Source: Catellatospora citrea
GTDB lineage: Bacteria > Actinomycetota > Actinomycetes > Mycobacteriales > Micromonosporaceae
Length of the DNA: 64,000 bases
Assembly (NCBI RefSeq): GCF_003610235.1
Contig: NZ_RAPR01000001.1
Span: 5,890,001 to 5,954,000 of the forward strand
Direction of reading: 5' to 3'
In this document: positions 25,443-34,067 of the stretch, piece after piece
Layout of the letters: the number at the start of each line of letters is the position of its first letter
Position numbering within the stretch: the first letter of the stretch is position 1
Position numbers and translations under genes: made by a program
The notes under the pieces: generated by a model
The model's database searches: none
The model's input: only the letters and a program-made list of their open reading frames with translations
What the model was told of the DNA's origin: nothing

Positions 25443-25874
25443 ATGAGTGCTATCCGTCCTACGACCGTCGAGGTCGAGACATCGTTGCGGCTGGTCGCGC
25501 CCGACGCGACCTCGCTTCCGGTGCGGGCGAGTCTTCGCTACGACCCGGTCGACCCGTACGCGGTGCATGTGCTCTTCCATGCCGAGTCTGCCGGCGGCGA
25601 GGCGGTGAGCTGGTCGTTCGCCCGTGAACTGCTGGTCACCGGACTCGACGAACCGGCCGGCATCGGCGACGTGCGGGTCTGGCCCTGGGCCACCCCGCGC
25701 GGAGACTTCGTCGCGCTCGCCCTGTCGTCGCCCGACGGCAACGCGCTCTTCGAAGTCCCACGAAGCGTCCTCGTGCGCTTCCTACGCCGCACCTACGTCG
25801 TGGTTCCCCGCGGTCGCGAGACCGACCACCTCGACGTCGACGCGGCGGTCAACCGGCTGCTCGCCGGACGATGA
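25443..25874 (+). CDS. ssgB: SsgA/SsgB-family sporulation and cell-division regulator
   Basis: A 143-residue protein beginning MSAIRPTTVEVETSLRLV with the conserved RYDPVDPYAVHVLFH, VSWSFARELL and DVRVWPWATPRGDFVALAL motifs. SsgB-type proteins position FtsZ at sporulation septa in filamentous actinomycetes. The match is good throughout, but SsgA versus SsgB paralogy cannot be decided from one sequence. A GTG-like start further upstream (frame open to 25356) is less likely than the ATG after GGGGGAG. Confidence 0.88.
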   Translation: MSAIRPTTVEVETSLRLVAPDATSLPVRASLRYDPVDPYAVHVLFHAESAGGEAVSWSFARELLVTGLDEPAGIGDVRVWPWATPRGDFVALALSSPDGNALFEVPRSVLVRFLRRTYVVVPRGRETDHLDVDAAVNRLLAGR

Positions 25875-26081
25875 TCAACTGCTGACCAGTGGCGGTCAGC
25901 AGGATGATCACTCCCTTGAGCTAGGCGAACTCCGGCCGGAAACCCGGTCAGCACTCCGACGAGGTGCTCGAGATGAGCACCTCGTCTCGTGCTGTTCGGG
26001 GTGGTTTGTCCGGTGCGACACGCGGGAGGGGTACCGAGATGCGCAGGGTGCCGCGGGTGCTGTAGAGTTCCATTCCGTTGC

Positions 26082-26153
26082 GGGCGATTGGCGCAGCGGG
26101 AGCGCGCTTCCTTCACACGGAAGAGGTCACTGGTTCGATCCCAGTATCGCCCA
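26082..26153 (+). tRNA. tRNA-Val (CAC)
   Basis: The plus strand folds with acceptor GGGCGAT/ATCGCCC, anticodon loop CTTCACAC (CAC) and T-loop GGTTCGATCC. No CCA is encoded. It differs from the tRNA-Val (GAC) at 4612 mainly at the anticodon. It borders a region with accessory character and is followed by repeats that suggest past integration. Confidence 0.95.
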
Positions 26154-26170
26154 CCGAAACAGGCAGGTCA

Positions 26171-26203
26171 GAAGCTCGCTAGCGAACAATGCTAGCGAGC
26201 TTC
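26171..26203. terminator. 13-bp hairpin after tRNA-Val
   Basis: GAAGCTCGCTAGC (26171-26183), loop GAACAAT, then GCTAGCGAGCTTC (26191-26203), a perfect stem followed by TTCGATTGTT. It is a plausible tRNA terminator. Part of it, GCTAGCGAG, recurs at about 26310. Confidence 0.75.
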
Positions 26204-26502
26204 TTCGATTGTTGGTGGGCAAATCTGCTCCACAATTGCCCCACATCAATGAGTCAACCGAACCTTGATCCTTACATGCCCGGTGCACCGTCCCTGGCCA
26301 GCGGCCTGCGCTAGCGAGGCGCGGACGCGGAGCGCGCTTCCTTGGGCGGGAAGATCGCTCCGCCGGTAGGGCGTGAGGTTTCTTGATCAACCTGTCGTGC
26401 CGGGTCTGGGGCATTGGGCGACCCTTTCCGCCGCGTGAGGCCGTGCCGGCCTTATCGGCCGTCGGTGAAAGGGCGGCCTCGGGCCCACATCGCCACGATC
26501 GT
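26204..26502. other. Gap with possible att-site remnants
   Basis: No credible gene. The stretch TGCTCCACAATTGCCCCAC is of a kind seen beside tRNA-integrated elements. At 26321-26353 a run (CGGAGCGCGCTTCCTT...GGGAAG) resembles the D-arm/anticodon part of the tRNA-Val just upstream, like a partial tRNA copy. GCTAGCGAG appears a third time near 26310. Confidence 0.4.
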
Positions 26503-27501
26503 TCACCGAGTCAGGAGTGCCATGCTCTCCGGCGAGTGGCATTCATCGGCGGCTGCGCCGATTGGGGCGGCAGCGTCGAGGGCAGCCAGTTCTTCGGCGG
26601 TCAGGCTGACGTCGGCAGCGGCGAGGTTTTCTTCCAGGTGGCGCAGGTGCCGGGTACCCGGGATCGGCACCGCTCCATCAGCCATCGTCCAGGCGATCGC
26701 GAGTTGGGAAGCGGCTACGCCCTTAGCTGCGGCCACCCGGCCGATCGTGGCGATGACGCGCTTGTTGGCGGTGAGAGTGTCGTCCTGCGGAAGTGGGTCG
26801 AAGGTGCCGACGACGGTGGCGTTCAGGTGCTGGCGCGGGAAAGGGCCGGTCAGTAGGCCTTGGCCCAGCGGGGAGCACGGCACGAATCCGATGCCGAGTT
26901 CACGTACGGCGCTGAGCACGCCGTTGCGCTCAGCGCTACGGTCGAACAGGGAGTACTCGGTCTGTACTGCGGTGATCGGTTGGACGGCGTGGGCGCGCCG
27001 GATGGTGGCCGCAGAGGCCTCGCATAGGCCGAGGTGGCGGACCTTTCCGGCTTGCACGAGGTCGGCCATTGCCGTGACGGTGTGCTCGATAGGGACCGTC
27101 GGGTCGGTTCGGTGCAGGTACACCAGGTCGATGCGGTCGGTGGCGAGCCGGGTCAGTGAGCCATCGATCGCCTTGACGATGTGCTCCGGTCGCCCGTCGA
27201 CCACCGGGCGGCCGTCGACGAGTGCCGTCCGGCCGTCGTGGGTGTGCGCGAAGCCGACCTTGGTGGCGATCGTGACGTCGTCACGCGAGGCGGCCAGGCC
27301 GCGGCCGACGACTCGTTCGTTGGCGCCCAGGCCGCAGGGTTCTGCGGTGTCGAAGAACGTCACTCCGAGTTCGACCGCCCGGTGCAGGGTCGCGAGTGCC
27401 TCATTCTCGTCGCTGGGATCGTACGTCGTGTTGATGCTCATGCAGCCGAGCCCCATGGCGCTGACCATGGGGCCGGTTCTGCCCAGTGGGAGCTGTCGCA
27501 T
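26503..27501 (-). CDS. Aldo/keto reductase with a changed active-site tyrosine
   Basis: 332 residues of the AKR barrel. Catalytic Asp51 (FFDTAE), Lys81 (ATKVGF) and His130 (YLHRTDP) are present. Where the family has the general-acid Tyr (DTAxxYG) this protein has Cys56 (DTAEPCG). The C-terminal NADPH-binding part IPGTRHLRHLEENLAA is intact. Either the chemistry is altered or another residue serves. It heads a minus-strand set of oxidoreductases with the two SDR genes upstream. Confidence 0.88.
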   Translation of the reverse strand: MRQLPLGRTGPMVSAMGLGCMSINTTYDPSDENEALATLHRAVELGVTFFDTAEPCGLGANERVVGRGLAASRDDVTIATKVGFAHTHDGRTALVDGRPVVDGRPEHIVKAIDGSLTRLATDRIDLVYLHRTDPTVPIEHTVTAMADLVQAGKVRHLGLCEASAATIRRAHAVQPITAVQTEYSLFDRSAERNGVLSAVRELGIGFVPCSPLGQGLLTGPFPRQHLNATVVGTFDPLPQDDTLTANKRVIATIGRVAAAKGVAASQLAIAWTMADGAVPIPGTRHLRHLEENLAAADVSLTAEELAALDAAAPIGAAADECHSPESMALLTR

Positions 27502-27660
27502 GTGATCTCTCCTTGGTGATTCCGCTCAGGCTTTGAGGGCTTCAGCCGTGGCTCGTGCTTGTCACTCGTGGCCTGAGCGGCCGAGGGTGGCGTATTGCCC
27601 CGGGCGGCCTGCCGGTGGTCATGACGACCGAGCCGGCAGGCCGCAGGTGATCCTTGCGGG

Positions 27661-28413
27661 TCAGGGCACGCTGTAGCCACCGTCGATGGGCAGGGCGATA
27701 CCGGTGATGAAGCTGGCCCGATCCGAGCTGAGCCAGACCACGGCGTCGGCGATCTCCTCGGGACGGGCGATGCGTCCCAGCGGATGTGCTTCGCTCAGCG
27801 ACGCTCGCTGATCGGCCGACAGTTCGGCGATCATCGGAGTGTCGACCAGGCCCGGGCACACGGCGTTGACACGGATCCCGTGCGGGGCGACCTCCAGTGC
27901 CGAGCTTTTGGTCATCGCGATCTGGGCGGCCTTTGTGGCGGTGTATCCGGAGAATCCGGGCACCCCGACCAGCCCTGCCCCGGAGGACATGTTGACGATG
28001 GAGCCGGAGCCCTGCGCCACCATTTGACGCAGTTCGTACTTCATCGCCAGGAACGTGCCCCTCATGTTGATCGCGGTCATGCGGTCGAGCATGTCGGCTG
28101 AGTGGTCCTGGGTGAGCTGGTACTCGCCGTCGTAGCCGGCGTTGTTCAGGGCGATGTCCAGCCGGCCGAGTCCGGCGACAGCTGTCTGTACTGCCTGCTC
28201 GATCTGGTGTTCGTCGGTCATGTCGGCCACCACGTACCGGGCCGAGCCGCCCGCGGCCTCGATCAGGCCGACGGTCTCCTGCAGGGTCTGCTCGGTGCGG
28301 CCGGTGATCGTCACCAGTGCTCCCTCGGCGGCCAGCGCCAGGGCGCTGGCGCGTCCGATGCCGCTGCCGCCGCCGGTGACCAGCGCCGCCTTACCAGTGA
28401 ACTGTCGCGTCAT
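27661..28413 (-). CDS. SDR-family oxidoreductase
   Basis: A 250-residue classical short-chain dehydrogenase. It shows the cofactor motif TGGGSGIG, NNAGYDGEY, catalytic Ser in SSGAG, YTATK (Tyr/Lys pair), PGLVDTP, and the C-terminal SFITGIALPIDGG. NAD(P)-dependent with unknown substrate. It is next to a second SDR and an AKR on the same strand, suggesting a shared detoxification or catabolic role. Confidence 0.92.
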   Translation of the reverse strand: MTRQFTGKAALVTGGGSGIGRASALALAAEGALVTITGRTEQTLQETVGLIEAAGGSARYVVADMTDEHQIEQAVQTAVAGLGRLDIALNNAGYDGEYQLTQDHSADMLDRMTAINMRGTFLAMKYELRQMVAQGSGSIVNMSSGAGLVGVPGFSGYTATKAAQIAMTKSSALEVAPHGIRVNAVCPGLVDTPMIAELSADQRASLSEAHPLGRIARPEEIADAVVWLSSDRASFITGIALPIDGGYSVP

Positions 28414-28440
28414 CTCTGCTCCTTTCCTGTGTCTGCTGGC

Positions 28441-29166
28441 TCAGCCTTGGGCGGTTGCCTGCACGACGATCTCGCTGACGTCCACGCCGTCGGGCTGCGC
28501 CACGGCGTAGCCGATGGCCTCGGCGATGGACGACGCGTCGATGCCGACCGACTCGGCCAGGGCCCGCATCGCCTCCTGCGTCTGGGTGTCGCCGCCGCGG
28601 TGGGTCAGTTCGGTGCGGGTGAAGCCGGGGCTGACCACGGTGACGCGGATGTCCTTGCTCTCCTGACGCAGGCCCTCGGACACGGCGCGGACGGCCATCT
28701 TCGTCGCGCAGTACACGACACCGGGGGAGTCCACGCGGTAGGCGGCGGTGGAGGCGACATTGATGATGTGGCCGTCCTTGCGCGCGCTCATGGCGGGCAG
28801 GACCGCGGCGATGCCGTGCAGCACCCCGCGCAGGTTCACGTCGATCATCTGGTTCCAGTCGTCGACGCGCAGGGCGTCGAGGCGGGCCAGCGGCATCACG
28901 CCGGCGTTGTTGATCAGCACGTCCACCCGGCCGTGGCGGGCGAGCGCGTCGTCGACGAAGGCCTGGACACTGGTCAGGTCGGTGACGTCCAGCTGTGCGT
29001 ACTCCGCGCTCTGGCCGGCCGCGGTGAGGTCGGCGACGGTCTGCTTGAGGCGGTCGGTGCGTCGGGCGCCGAGGACGACGTGGTGTCCGGCCGCGGCCAG
29101 GTGGCGGGCGGTGGTCTCGCCGATGCCGCTGGACGCGCCGGTCACCAGTACGATCTTGCGGGTCAT
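28441..29166 (-). CDS. SDR-family oxidoreductase
   Basis: A 241-residue classical SDR: TGASSGIG, NNAGVMPL, catalytic Ser in VASTAAY, YCATK and PGFTRTEL. The type resembles NADP-dependent 3-hydroxy-acid/serine dehydrogenases (YdfG-like), but the substrate is not shown by sequence. It is divergent from the XRE regulator at 29350, which is a likely controller, and reads toward the next SDR with 27 bp between them. Confidence 0.92.
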   Translation of the reverse strand: MTRKIVLVTGASSGIGETTARHLAAAGHHVVLGARRTDRLKQTVADLTAAGQSAEYAQLDVTDLTSVQAFVDDALARHGRVDVLINNAGVMPLARLDALRVDDWNQMIDVNLRGVLHGIAAVLPAMSARKDGHIINVASTAAYRVDSPGVVYCATKMAVRAVSEGLRQESKDIRVTVVSPGFTRTELTHRGGDTQTQEAMRALAESVGIDASSIAEAIGYAVAQPDGVDVSEIVVQATAQG

Positions 29167-29349
29167 GGGTGGTTCTCCCCGTGGTGATGTCGCTCCGGCC
29201 CTGATGGCCGGGGTCGTTGACTCATCCAGATCACCACGCGGACAGATGTCCCGGAAGGGCGCGTTTCACCCGGGGTGCGGCAAACGGGGGGTCTGGGAGA
29301 ACCCCTTTACGGCGCGGGTGGGCCCCGGCCCGGGGCTAGCCTGAGAGGC

Positions 29350-30279
29350 GTGGACAAGCGCGTCCCTGGAGACGAGCTTCGTGATTTTCTGCGTAGTCGC
29401 CGCGCCCGTATCAGTCCCGAGCAGGCAGGTGTGGCTGCGCTGCCGGGCGGGCGTCGGGTTTCGGGGCTTCGGCGCGAGGAGGTCGCGCAGCTGGCCGGGG
29501 TCAGCGTCGACTACTACATCCGGCTCGAACGCGGCCGCAACGCAAACGTCTCCGCAGCGGTCCTCACCGCGGTGGCTCGGGCACTGCAACTGGACGAGAC
29601 CGAACGCCGCCACCTGTTCGCCCTGGCCGGCCCGACCCGGCAGCGGGCCGGCGGCCAACCGGACCAACAGACCCCCCGTCCCGGCCTGCTCCGTGTCCTG
29701 GACAGCATCACCGACATTCCTGCGCTGCTGCTGGGACACCGCCTCGACGTCCTGGCCCTCAACCACCTGGCCCGCGCCCTCTACCCGGAACTGGCGGCCA
29801 TGCCCGCCGGCGAGCGCAACATGGCCCGCTACGCATTCCTCACTGACGCGGCCCGCAGCCTCTACGTCGACTGGCCCGACACTGCCCGCGAATCTGTGGG
29901 CATGCTGCGCCTGTACGCCAGCCACCACCCCGACGACCCTCGGCTCGCCGAGCTTGTAGACGAGCTGAGCTCGGCCGACCCGGACTTTCGCCGCTGGTGG
30001 GTCAACCACGAGGTCTACCTGCCCCAGCACGGCACCAAGCCCTATCACCACCCGCTGGTAGGACCGCTCACACTTGCCTTCGAGGCCTTCACGCCCATGG
30101 GCGACCCGGATCAGACGCTCGGTCTCTACACCGTGGAACCCGGATCGAAGTCAGAAGATGCCTTGCGGCTGCTCGCCGGCCGGGTCGAGCCTCAACCGAC
30201 CAACAGCAACCGATCGACAAAGCCCTACCAGGCGGCATCGCCGATCATGGCAGAGGGGGTCCGGCAGACCCACCGTTGA
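29350..30279 (+). CDS. XRE-family regulator with MmyB-like ligand domain
   Basis: 309 residues from a GTG after GAGAGGC. The HTH_31-type helix-turn-helix lies at about 30-85 (GLRREEVAQLAGVSVDYYIRLE, RGRNANVSAAVLTAVARAL). The MmyB-type C-terminal ligand-binding domain follows (PALLLGHRLDVLALNHLARAL, NMARYAFLTDAARSLYVDW, HPLVGPLTLAFEAF). Regulators of this class commonly sit beside SDR genes, as here on both sides. Confidence 0.92.
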   Translation: MDKRVPGDELRDFLRSRRARISPEQAGVAALPGGRRVSGLRREEVAQLAGVSVDYYIRLERGRNANVSAAVLTAVARALQLDETERRHLFALAGPTRQRAGGQPDQQTPRPGLLRVLDSITDIPALLLGHRLDVLALNHLARALYPELAAMPAGERNMARYAFLTDAARSLYVDWPDTARESVGMLRLYASHHPDDPRLAELVDELSSADPDFRRWWVNHEVYLPQHGTKPYHHPLVGPLTLAFEAFTPMGDPDQTLGLYTVEPGSKSEDALRLLAGRVEPQPTNSNRSTKPYQAASPIMAEGVRQTHR

Positions 30280-30390
30280 ACGCACCCCGGGCGAAATGCG
30301 CCCTTCCGGCAGATTTACGAACGTGGTGCTGTGGATGGGTCACCGGCTCGCGGCAACAGGCCCGAGCCGACGTTCAACGGAGACACCTGC

Positions 30391-31341
30391 ATGGCACAGC
30401 CCTTCACCGATCGGATCACCACGCCCTTCTCCGCCACCTCAACGGCAGCCGAAGTCATCGAAGGCATCGACCTCGCCGGCCGCCGAGTCGTGGTCACGGG
30501 GGCCGCCTCCGGCATCGGCGTGGAGACAGCCCGCGCCCTGGCCGACGCCGGTGCGGAGGTCACCCTGGCGGTCCGCGACACCGCCGTCGGACGGCGCACC
30601 GCCGACGACATCACCGCCACCACCGGCAACAGCCACATCCACGTGGCCCCGCTGGACTTGGCCGACCCGGGCTCCGTCGCCGCGTTCACCGCAGCCTGGG
30701 ACGGCCCGCTGCACATCCTGGTCAACAACGCCGGCATCTCCGGACCGCCGCTGACCCGCACCCCGCAGGGCTGGGAGATCCAATTCGCGACCAACCACCT
30801 CGGGCACTTCGCGCTGGCCCGCGGCCTGCACCTGGCACTGGCAGCCGCGGCCGGCGCCCGCATCGTGTCCGTCAGCTCTTCGGGCCACCTCACCTCACCG
30901 GTGGTGTTCGACGACATCCATTACCACGAACGGCCGTACGAGCGCTGGGCCGCCTACGGGCAATCGAAGACCGCCAACGCCCTGTTCGCGGTCGAGGCGA
31001 CCCGCCGCTGGGCCGATGACGGCATCACCGCCAACGCGCTCATGCCCGGCGCGGTCCAGACCAACCTCGGCCGCTACATCGACGCTGAGGAGATGCAGCG
31101 GCTCCTCGCCCAGCAGCCAGGCGGCGGCTTCAACTTCAAGACCATCGCACAGGGCGCCGCGACGTCCGTGCTGCTGGCCGCCTCTCCTCTGCTGGACGGC
31201 GTGGGCGGCCGCTACTTCGAGGACTGCAATCAGGCCCTGCCGGCCCAGCCCGGCGGCGACCGGGGCGTGGCCGACCACGCGCTCGACCCCGCTGCCGCGG
31301 CCCGACTCTGGCAGATCAGCGAGAAGACCATGGCCGGGTGA
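30391..31341 (+). CDS. SDR-family oxidoreductase (light-dependent-reductase-like)
   Basis: A 316-residue SDR with an N-terminal extension: TGAASGIG near residue 36, NNAGISGPP, SSSGHLTSP, YGQSKTANALF (catalytic Tyr/Lys), and a C-terminal LWQISEKTM, typical of the retinol-dehydrogenase/protochlorophyllide-reductase-like group. The ATG follows GGAGACACCTGC. It is 111 bp after the XRE gene on the same strand and may be its target. Confidence 0.9.
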   Translation: MAQPFTDRITTPFSATSTAAEVIEGIDLAGRRVVVTGAASGIGVETARALADAGAEVTLAVRDTAVGRRTADDITATTGNSHIHVAPLDLADPGSVAAFTAAWDGPLHILVNNAGISGPPLTRTPQGWEIQFATNHLGHFALARGLHLALAAAAGARIVSVSSSGHLTSPVVFDDIHYHERPYERWAAYGQSKTANALFAVEATRRWADDGITANALMPGAVQTNLGRYIDAEEMQRLLAQQPGGGFNFKTIAQGAATSVLLAASPLLDGVGGRYFEDCNQALPAQPGGDRGVADHALDPAAAARLWQISEKTMAG

Positions 31342-31508
31342 GAAGCAACCCACCGCGGACGGGCAGCGCAAAGCTGGTACATCGCGGCCATCGAGCGCCC
31401 ATCCGCTCGGCTACGCGGCGGCAGAGATTCCAGCAAGCGACGGCTTGCTTCGCCCCGTCGAGGTTGCGGCTGTCCTGACGGAGTCCACAACCGCCTGGCA
31501 GGAGCCGC

Positions 31509-31883
31509 TCAGGCCAGGCGACACGGCGCACCCTCGGCAGCTTTCGCGGCGGCCTCGGCGATGCCGGCGTCGAGTCTGTCGCGGGTCTCGACAAGATCAC
31601 TGATCTGCTGGTCGATGCGGTCTCTTTCCGCCTTGAGCCGGTCGAGCAGCGCCGACGTCACGACCTCGCCGGTCGCCAAGCACGGCAGGATCTCCACGAT
31701 CGATCTGCTCGGCACCCCGGCCCGGAAAAGATGCTGTATCAGCCGGACCCGATCGACTGCGCTGTCCGGGTAGTGCCGTTGCCCACTGGGGGTGCGCTCG
31801 GAGGCCAGCAGGTTCTGCTCCTCGTAGTAGCGCAGCGCCCGCACGCTGACCCCTGACCTAGAAGCGACCTCGCCAATACGCAC
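31509..31883 (-). CDS. MerR-family transcriptional regulator
   Basis: A 124-residue MerR protein. The start is GTG 31883, behind GAGGAGGCATCG. The helix-turn-helix (IGEVASRSGVSVRALRYYEEQNLL), wing (PSGQRHYPDSAVDRV) and dimer helix (LLDRLKAERDRIDQQISDL) are present. There is no metal-binding Cys set, so it probably senses organic or redox signals. It is divergent from the OYE gene across a palindromic operator. Confidence 0.9.
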   Translation of the reverse strand: MRIGEVASRSGVSVRALRYYEEQNLLASERTPSGQRHYPDSAVDRVRLIQHLFRAGVPSRSIVEILPCLATGEVVTSALLDRLKAERDRIDQQISDLVETRDRLDAGIAEAAAKAAEGAPCRLA

Positions 31884-31918
31884 CGATGCCTCCTCATGTG
31901 AGCTGGACAACAAACTTT

Positions 31919-31950
31919 GGCCTCTGACGTCAACGTCAGGTTTTAGCGTA
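31919..31950. promoter_or_regulatory. MerR-type operator/promoter
   Basis: CTGACGT-CA-ACGTCAG is a perfect inverted repeat (31924-31939) between a TTGGCC-type -35 (from 31918) and TAGCGT (from 31944). The long spacing with a centred palindrome is the MerR-type promoter layout. It most likely drives the ene-reductase gene at 31992. Confidence 0.65.
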
Positions 31951-31991
31951 ACCGAACAACGAGAACACCATTCCAAGGCAAGGAACAGACC

Positions 31992-33059
31992 GTGACCAGC
32001 ATCTTCGACAACTACCAACTCGGCAACCTGCGTCTTCCCAACCGCATCGTGATGTCACCGATGACCCGGAACCGGGCCACCGCGAACGGATCGCCTACGC
32101 CGTCAATGGCGACGTACTACGCCCAGCGCGCCACCGCCGGACTCATCGTCACCGAGGCCACGCAGCCCAGCCTGCAGGGACAGTCGGCCCCCCACACCCC
32201 CGGACTGCACAGCGACGAACACGTCGCCGCATGGCGGCAGGTGACCGCCGCCGTACACGCCAACGGCGGCAGGATCTTCGCGCAGCTGCTGCACGCCGGA
32301 CGGGTCAGCCACCCCGAGATCGCCGGCCACGACCCCGTCGCGCCTTCCGCCGTCGCTCTGAACAGCGAACTGTTCACCCCGCAGGGGCTTGCGCCCGCGC
32401 CCGTTCCCGTCGCCCTGTCGACGGGAGAGGTCAGGGACCAGGTGCAGGCGTTCGCCGCCGCGGCGCGCCGCGCGATCGACGCCGGCTTCGACGGTGTGGA
32501 ACTGCAGGGTGCCAGCGGCTACCTGATCCAGCAGTTCCTGTCCTCCAACGCCAACCAGCGCACCGACGCCTACGGCGGTTCCATCACCGGCCGCATCCGC
32601 TTCGCCGTGGAGGTGGCCGAGGCGGTTGCCGACGCCGTCGGCGCCGATCGCGTCGGCATCCGCGTCTCCCCCGGGGGACAGGTCTGGGAGATCGTCGAGG
32701 ACGACGTCCCGCAGCTCTACTCGACCCTGATCGAGGCGCTCGCGCCGATCGGGCTCGCCTACGTCCACGCTCAGGCCACCACCGAGGACGATGTGCTCAT
32801 CGCGCTGCGCAAGGCATGGCCCAACGCGTTCATCGTCAACCCGGGCGGCAAGTTCGGCCCTCGGTTCACCGACGGTGCGATGGCCGACCACTGGCTTGCC
32901 AACGGCGCGGACCTGATCAGCTTCGGCCGCGCCTACATCGCCAACCCCGACCTGGTGGAGCGCCTGCGCACCGGGGCATCGCTGAGCGAAAGCGACCGCG
33001 ACACGTGGTACGGCGGCAGCGATGCAGGCTACCTGGACTACCTGAGCTACCAGCACTGA
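31992..33059 (+). CDS. Old Yellow Enzyme family FMN protein with altered active site
   Basis: 355 residues of the NemA-like OYE barrel: SPMTRNRA with Thr25, ATQPSLQGQ, AQLLHAGR, RTDAYGGS and a C-terminal SFGRAYIANPDL phosphate-binding part. The usual substrate-binding His and Asn (HxxN in VExHGANGY) are Gln172 and Ser175 here (VELQGASGY), while Tyr177 remains. FMN binding seems intact, but enone reduction may be changed. It is regulated by the divergent MerR gene (inference from the operator). Confidence 0.88.
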   Translation: MTSIFDNYQLGNLRLPNRIVMSPMTRNRATANGSPTPSMATYYAQRATAGLIVTEATQPSLQGQSAPHTPGLHSDEHVAAWRQVTAAVHANGGRIFAQLLHAGRVSHPEIAGHDPVAPSAVALNSELFTPQGLAPAPVPVALSTGEVRDQVQAFAAAARRAIDAGFDGVELQGASGYLIQQFLSSNANQRTDAYGGSITGRIRFAVEVAEAVADAVGADRVGIRVSPGGQVWEIVEDDVPQLYSTLIEALAPIGLAYVHAQATTEDDVLIALRKAWPNAFIVNPGGKFGPRFTDGAMADHWLANGADLISFGRAYIANPDLVERLRTGASLSESDRDTWYGGSDAGYLDYLSYQH

Positions 33060-33090
33060 TCCGCGGGCCGAGGCCCGTCGATCGGGCCAC

Positions 33091-33130
33091 GCCGCCGGGA
33101 ACGGCTCCGCCACGAGCCGCTCCCGGCGGC
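33091..33130 (+). terminator. Terminator after the OYE gene
   Basis: GCCGCCGGGAACGGCTC and GAGCCGCTCCCGGCGGC form a 17-bp stem with one mismatch around CGCCAC. It lies 31 bp past the stop codon. Confidence 0.8.
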
Positions 33131-33579
33131 CGTCGGGCAAAGTCGCGAGTCGGCCACAACCATGATCACCGCCAAGGGGGACGGCCGGTTGTGGGTCTAC
33201 GGTTCGGTCAAGACGTTCGTCGACCTGCCCCACGTCGACTCTCTCGCGAGCGGCACCGCACCGCTGCCAGCCGACGCGTTCGCGTTGGGCACTCCGGCGC
33301 GTTCCTCGTGGCGGACCTGGGGGCGGCTGCACTGCTAGTACTTGGCTGGTCGGCCTGGCCGCCACGGCGACGGGAGAAGCGGCCCGGTGCTGGCATCGCG
33401 TGCACATTGATCATCGCCGTCGCGGGTCGTCGTCTCGCGGCGCTTACCCGGCCGACGCCAGGCTTCAGCACCATAAAGTCAGCGTCCTACGACGACGGAC
33501 CCTCCGGGCGAGCGCAGCGCTGAACCCGGAAAGGTTCCGCCCCAGACGTCACGGCGGCAGGCTCATGTTGCTGCGGACA
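33131..33579. other. Gap with no confident gene
   Basis: A 58-codon frame (33162-33338) and other short frames occur, but none has a ribosome site plus family resemblance. A hydrophobic stretch in another frame near 33310-33440 could be a decayed membrane gene. I cannot name it. Confidence 0.35.
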
Positions 33580-34067
33580 CTACTCGGGCCACAGCTCCAG
33601 CCGGTTGCGGTTGCCGCGGCGCACGACAGCATTCGGGTGCTCGGCGCGAGCGGCGGCAAGCTTGGCGATCATGTCGTCGATGCTCAGGCCTGACGGGATG
33701 ACGGCTAACGGCTCAGGCTTCGGCGGCGACGGCGGTGCCTCCACCCGCCGGTCGGTCGCGGCCAGGAACATCTCTCGCGCTCGGCGTATCCGCTCGGCCC
33801 AGCCCGGCCACGCTGGACAAGGGCCCTGGCCGAGCAGGGCGCCGTAGCCGCGGGAACTCCAGCCGTGCCAGTTCGCGGGAAGATCACAGTCCCCGCACAT
33901 GTCGTCGGCGGTCAGCCTCGGCACGACCAGCAGCCGTTCCAGGAGCCCGTTGGCCCGCTGCAACTCATCGCGAACCGAGGCACGCTCGGCCCGGCCGGTG
34001 GTCGACTTGAGCCGCAGGGTGCCACTGGCCACCTTCTCCCGCAGCTCGTAGACCTGCTTCTCCCGCC
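33580..34067 (-). pseudogene. N-terminally truncated coiled-coil protein remnant
   Basis: The frame has convincing codon use and a natural C-terminus: coiled coil REKQVYELREKVASGTLRL and ASVRDELQRANGLLERLL, then a CGDC motif, a Trp-rich part and DDMIAKLAAARAEHPNAV. Coding character stops at about 34067 with no start codon, exactly where the tyrosinase remnant begins on the other strand. It could still be translated from the GTG at 34032 (150 residues). Family unknown. Confidence 0.5.

Noticed and set aside
26127..26414. 95-residue minus-strand frame ending WAILGSNQ
   Set aside because: The tail is translation across the tRNA-Val gene; no ribosome site and no family.
33162..33338. 58-codon plus-strand frame (MITAKGDGRLWVYGSVKTF)
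   Set aside because: No ribosome site or family resemblance, and it lies between a terminator and broken genes; kept only as a gap note.
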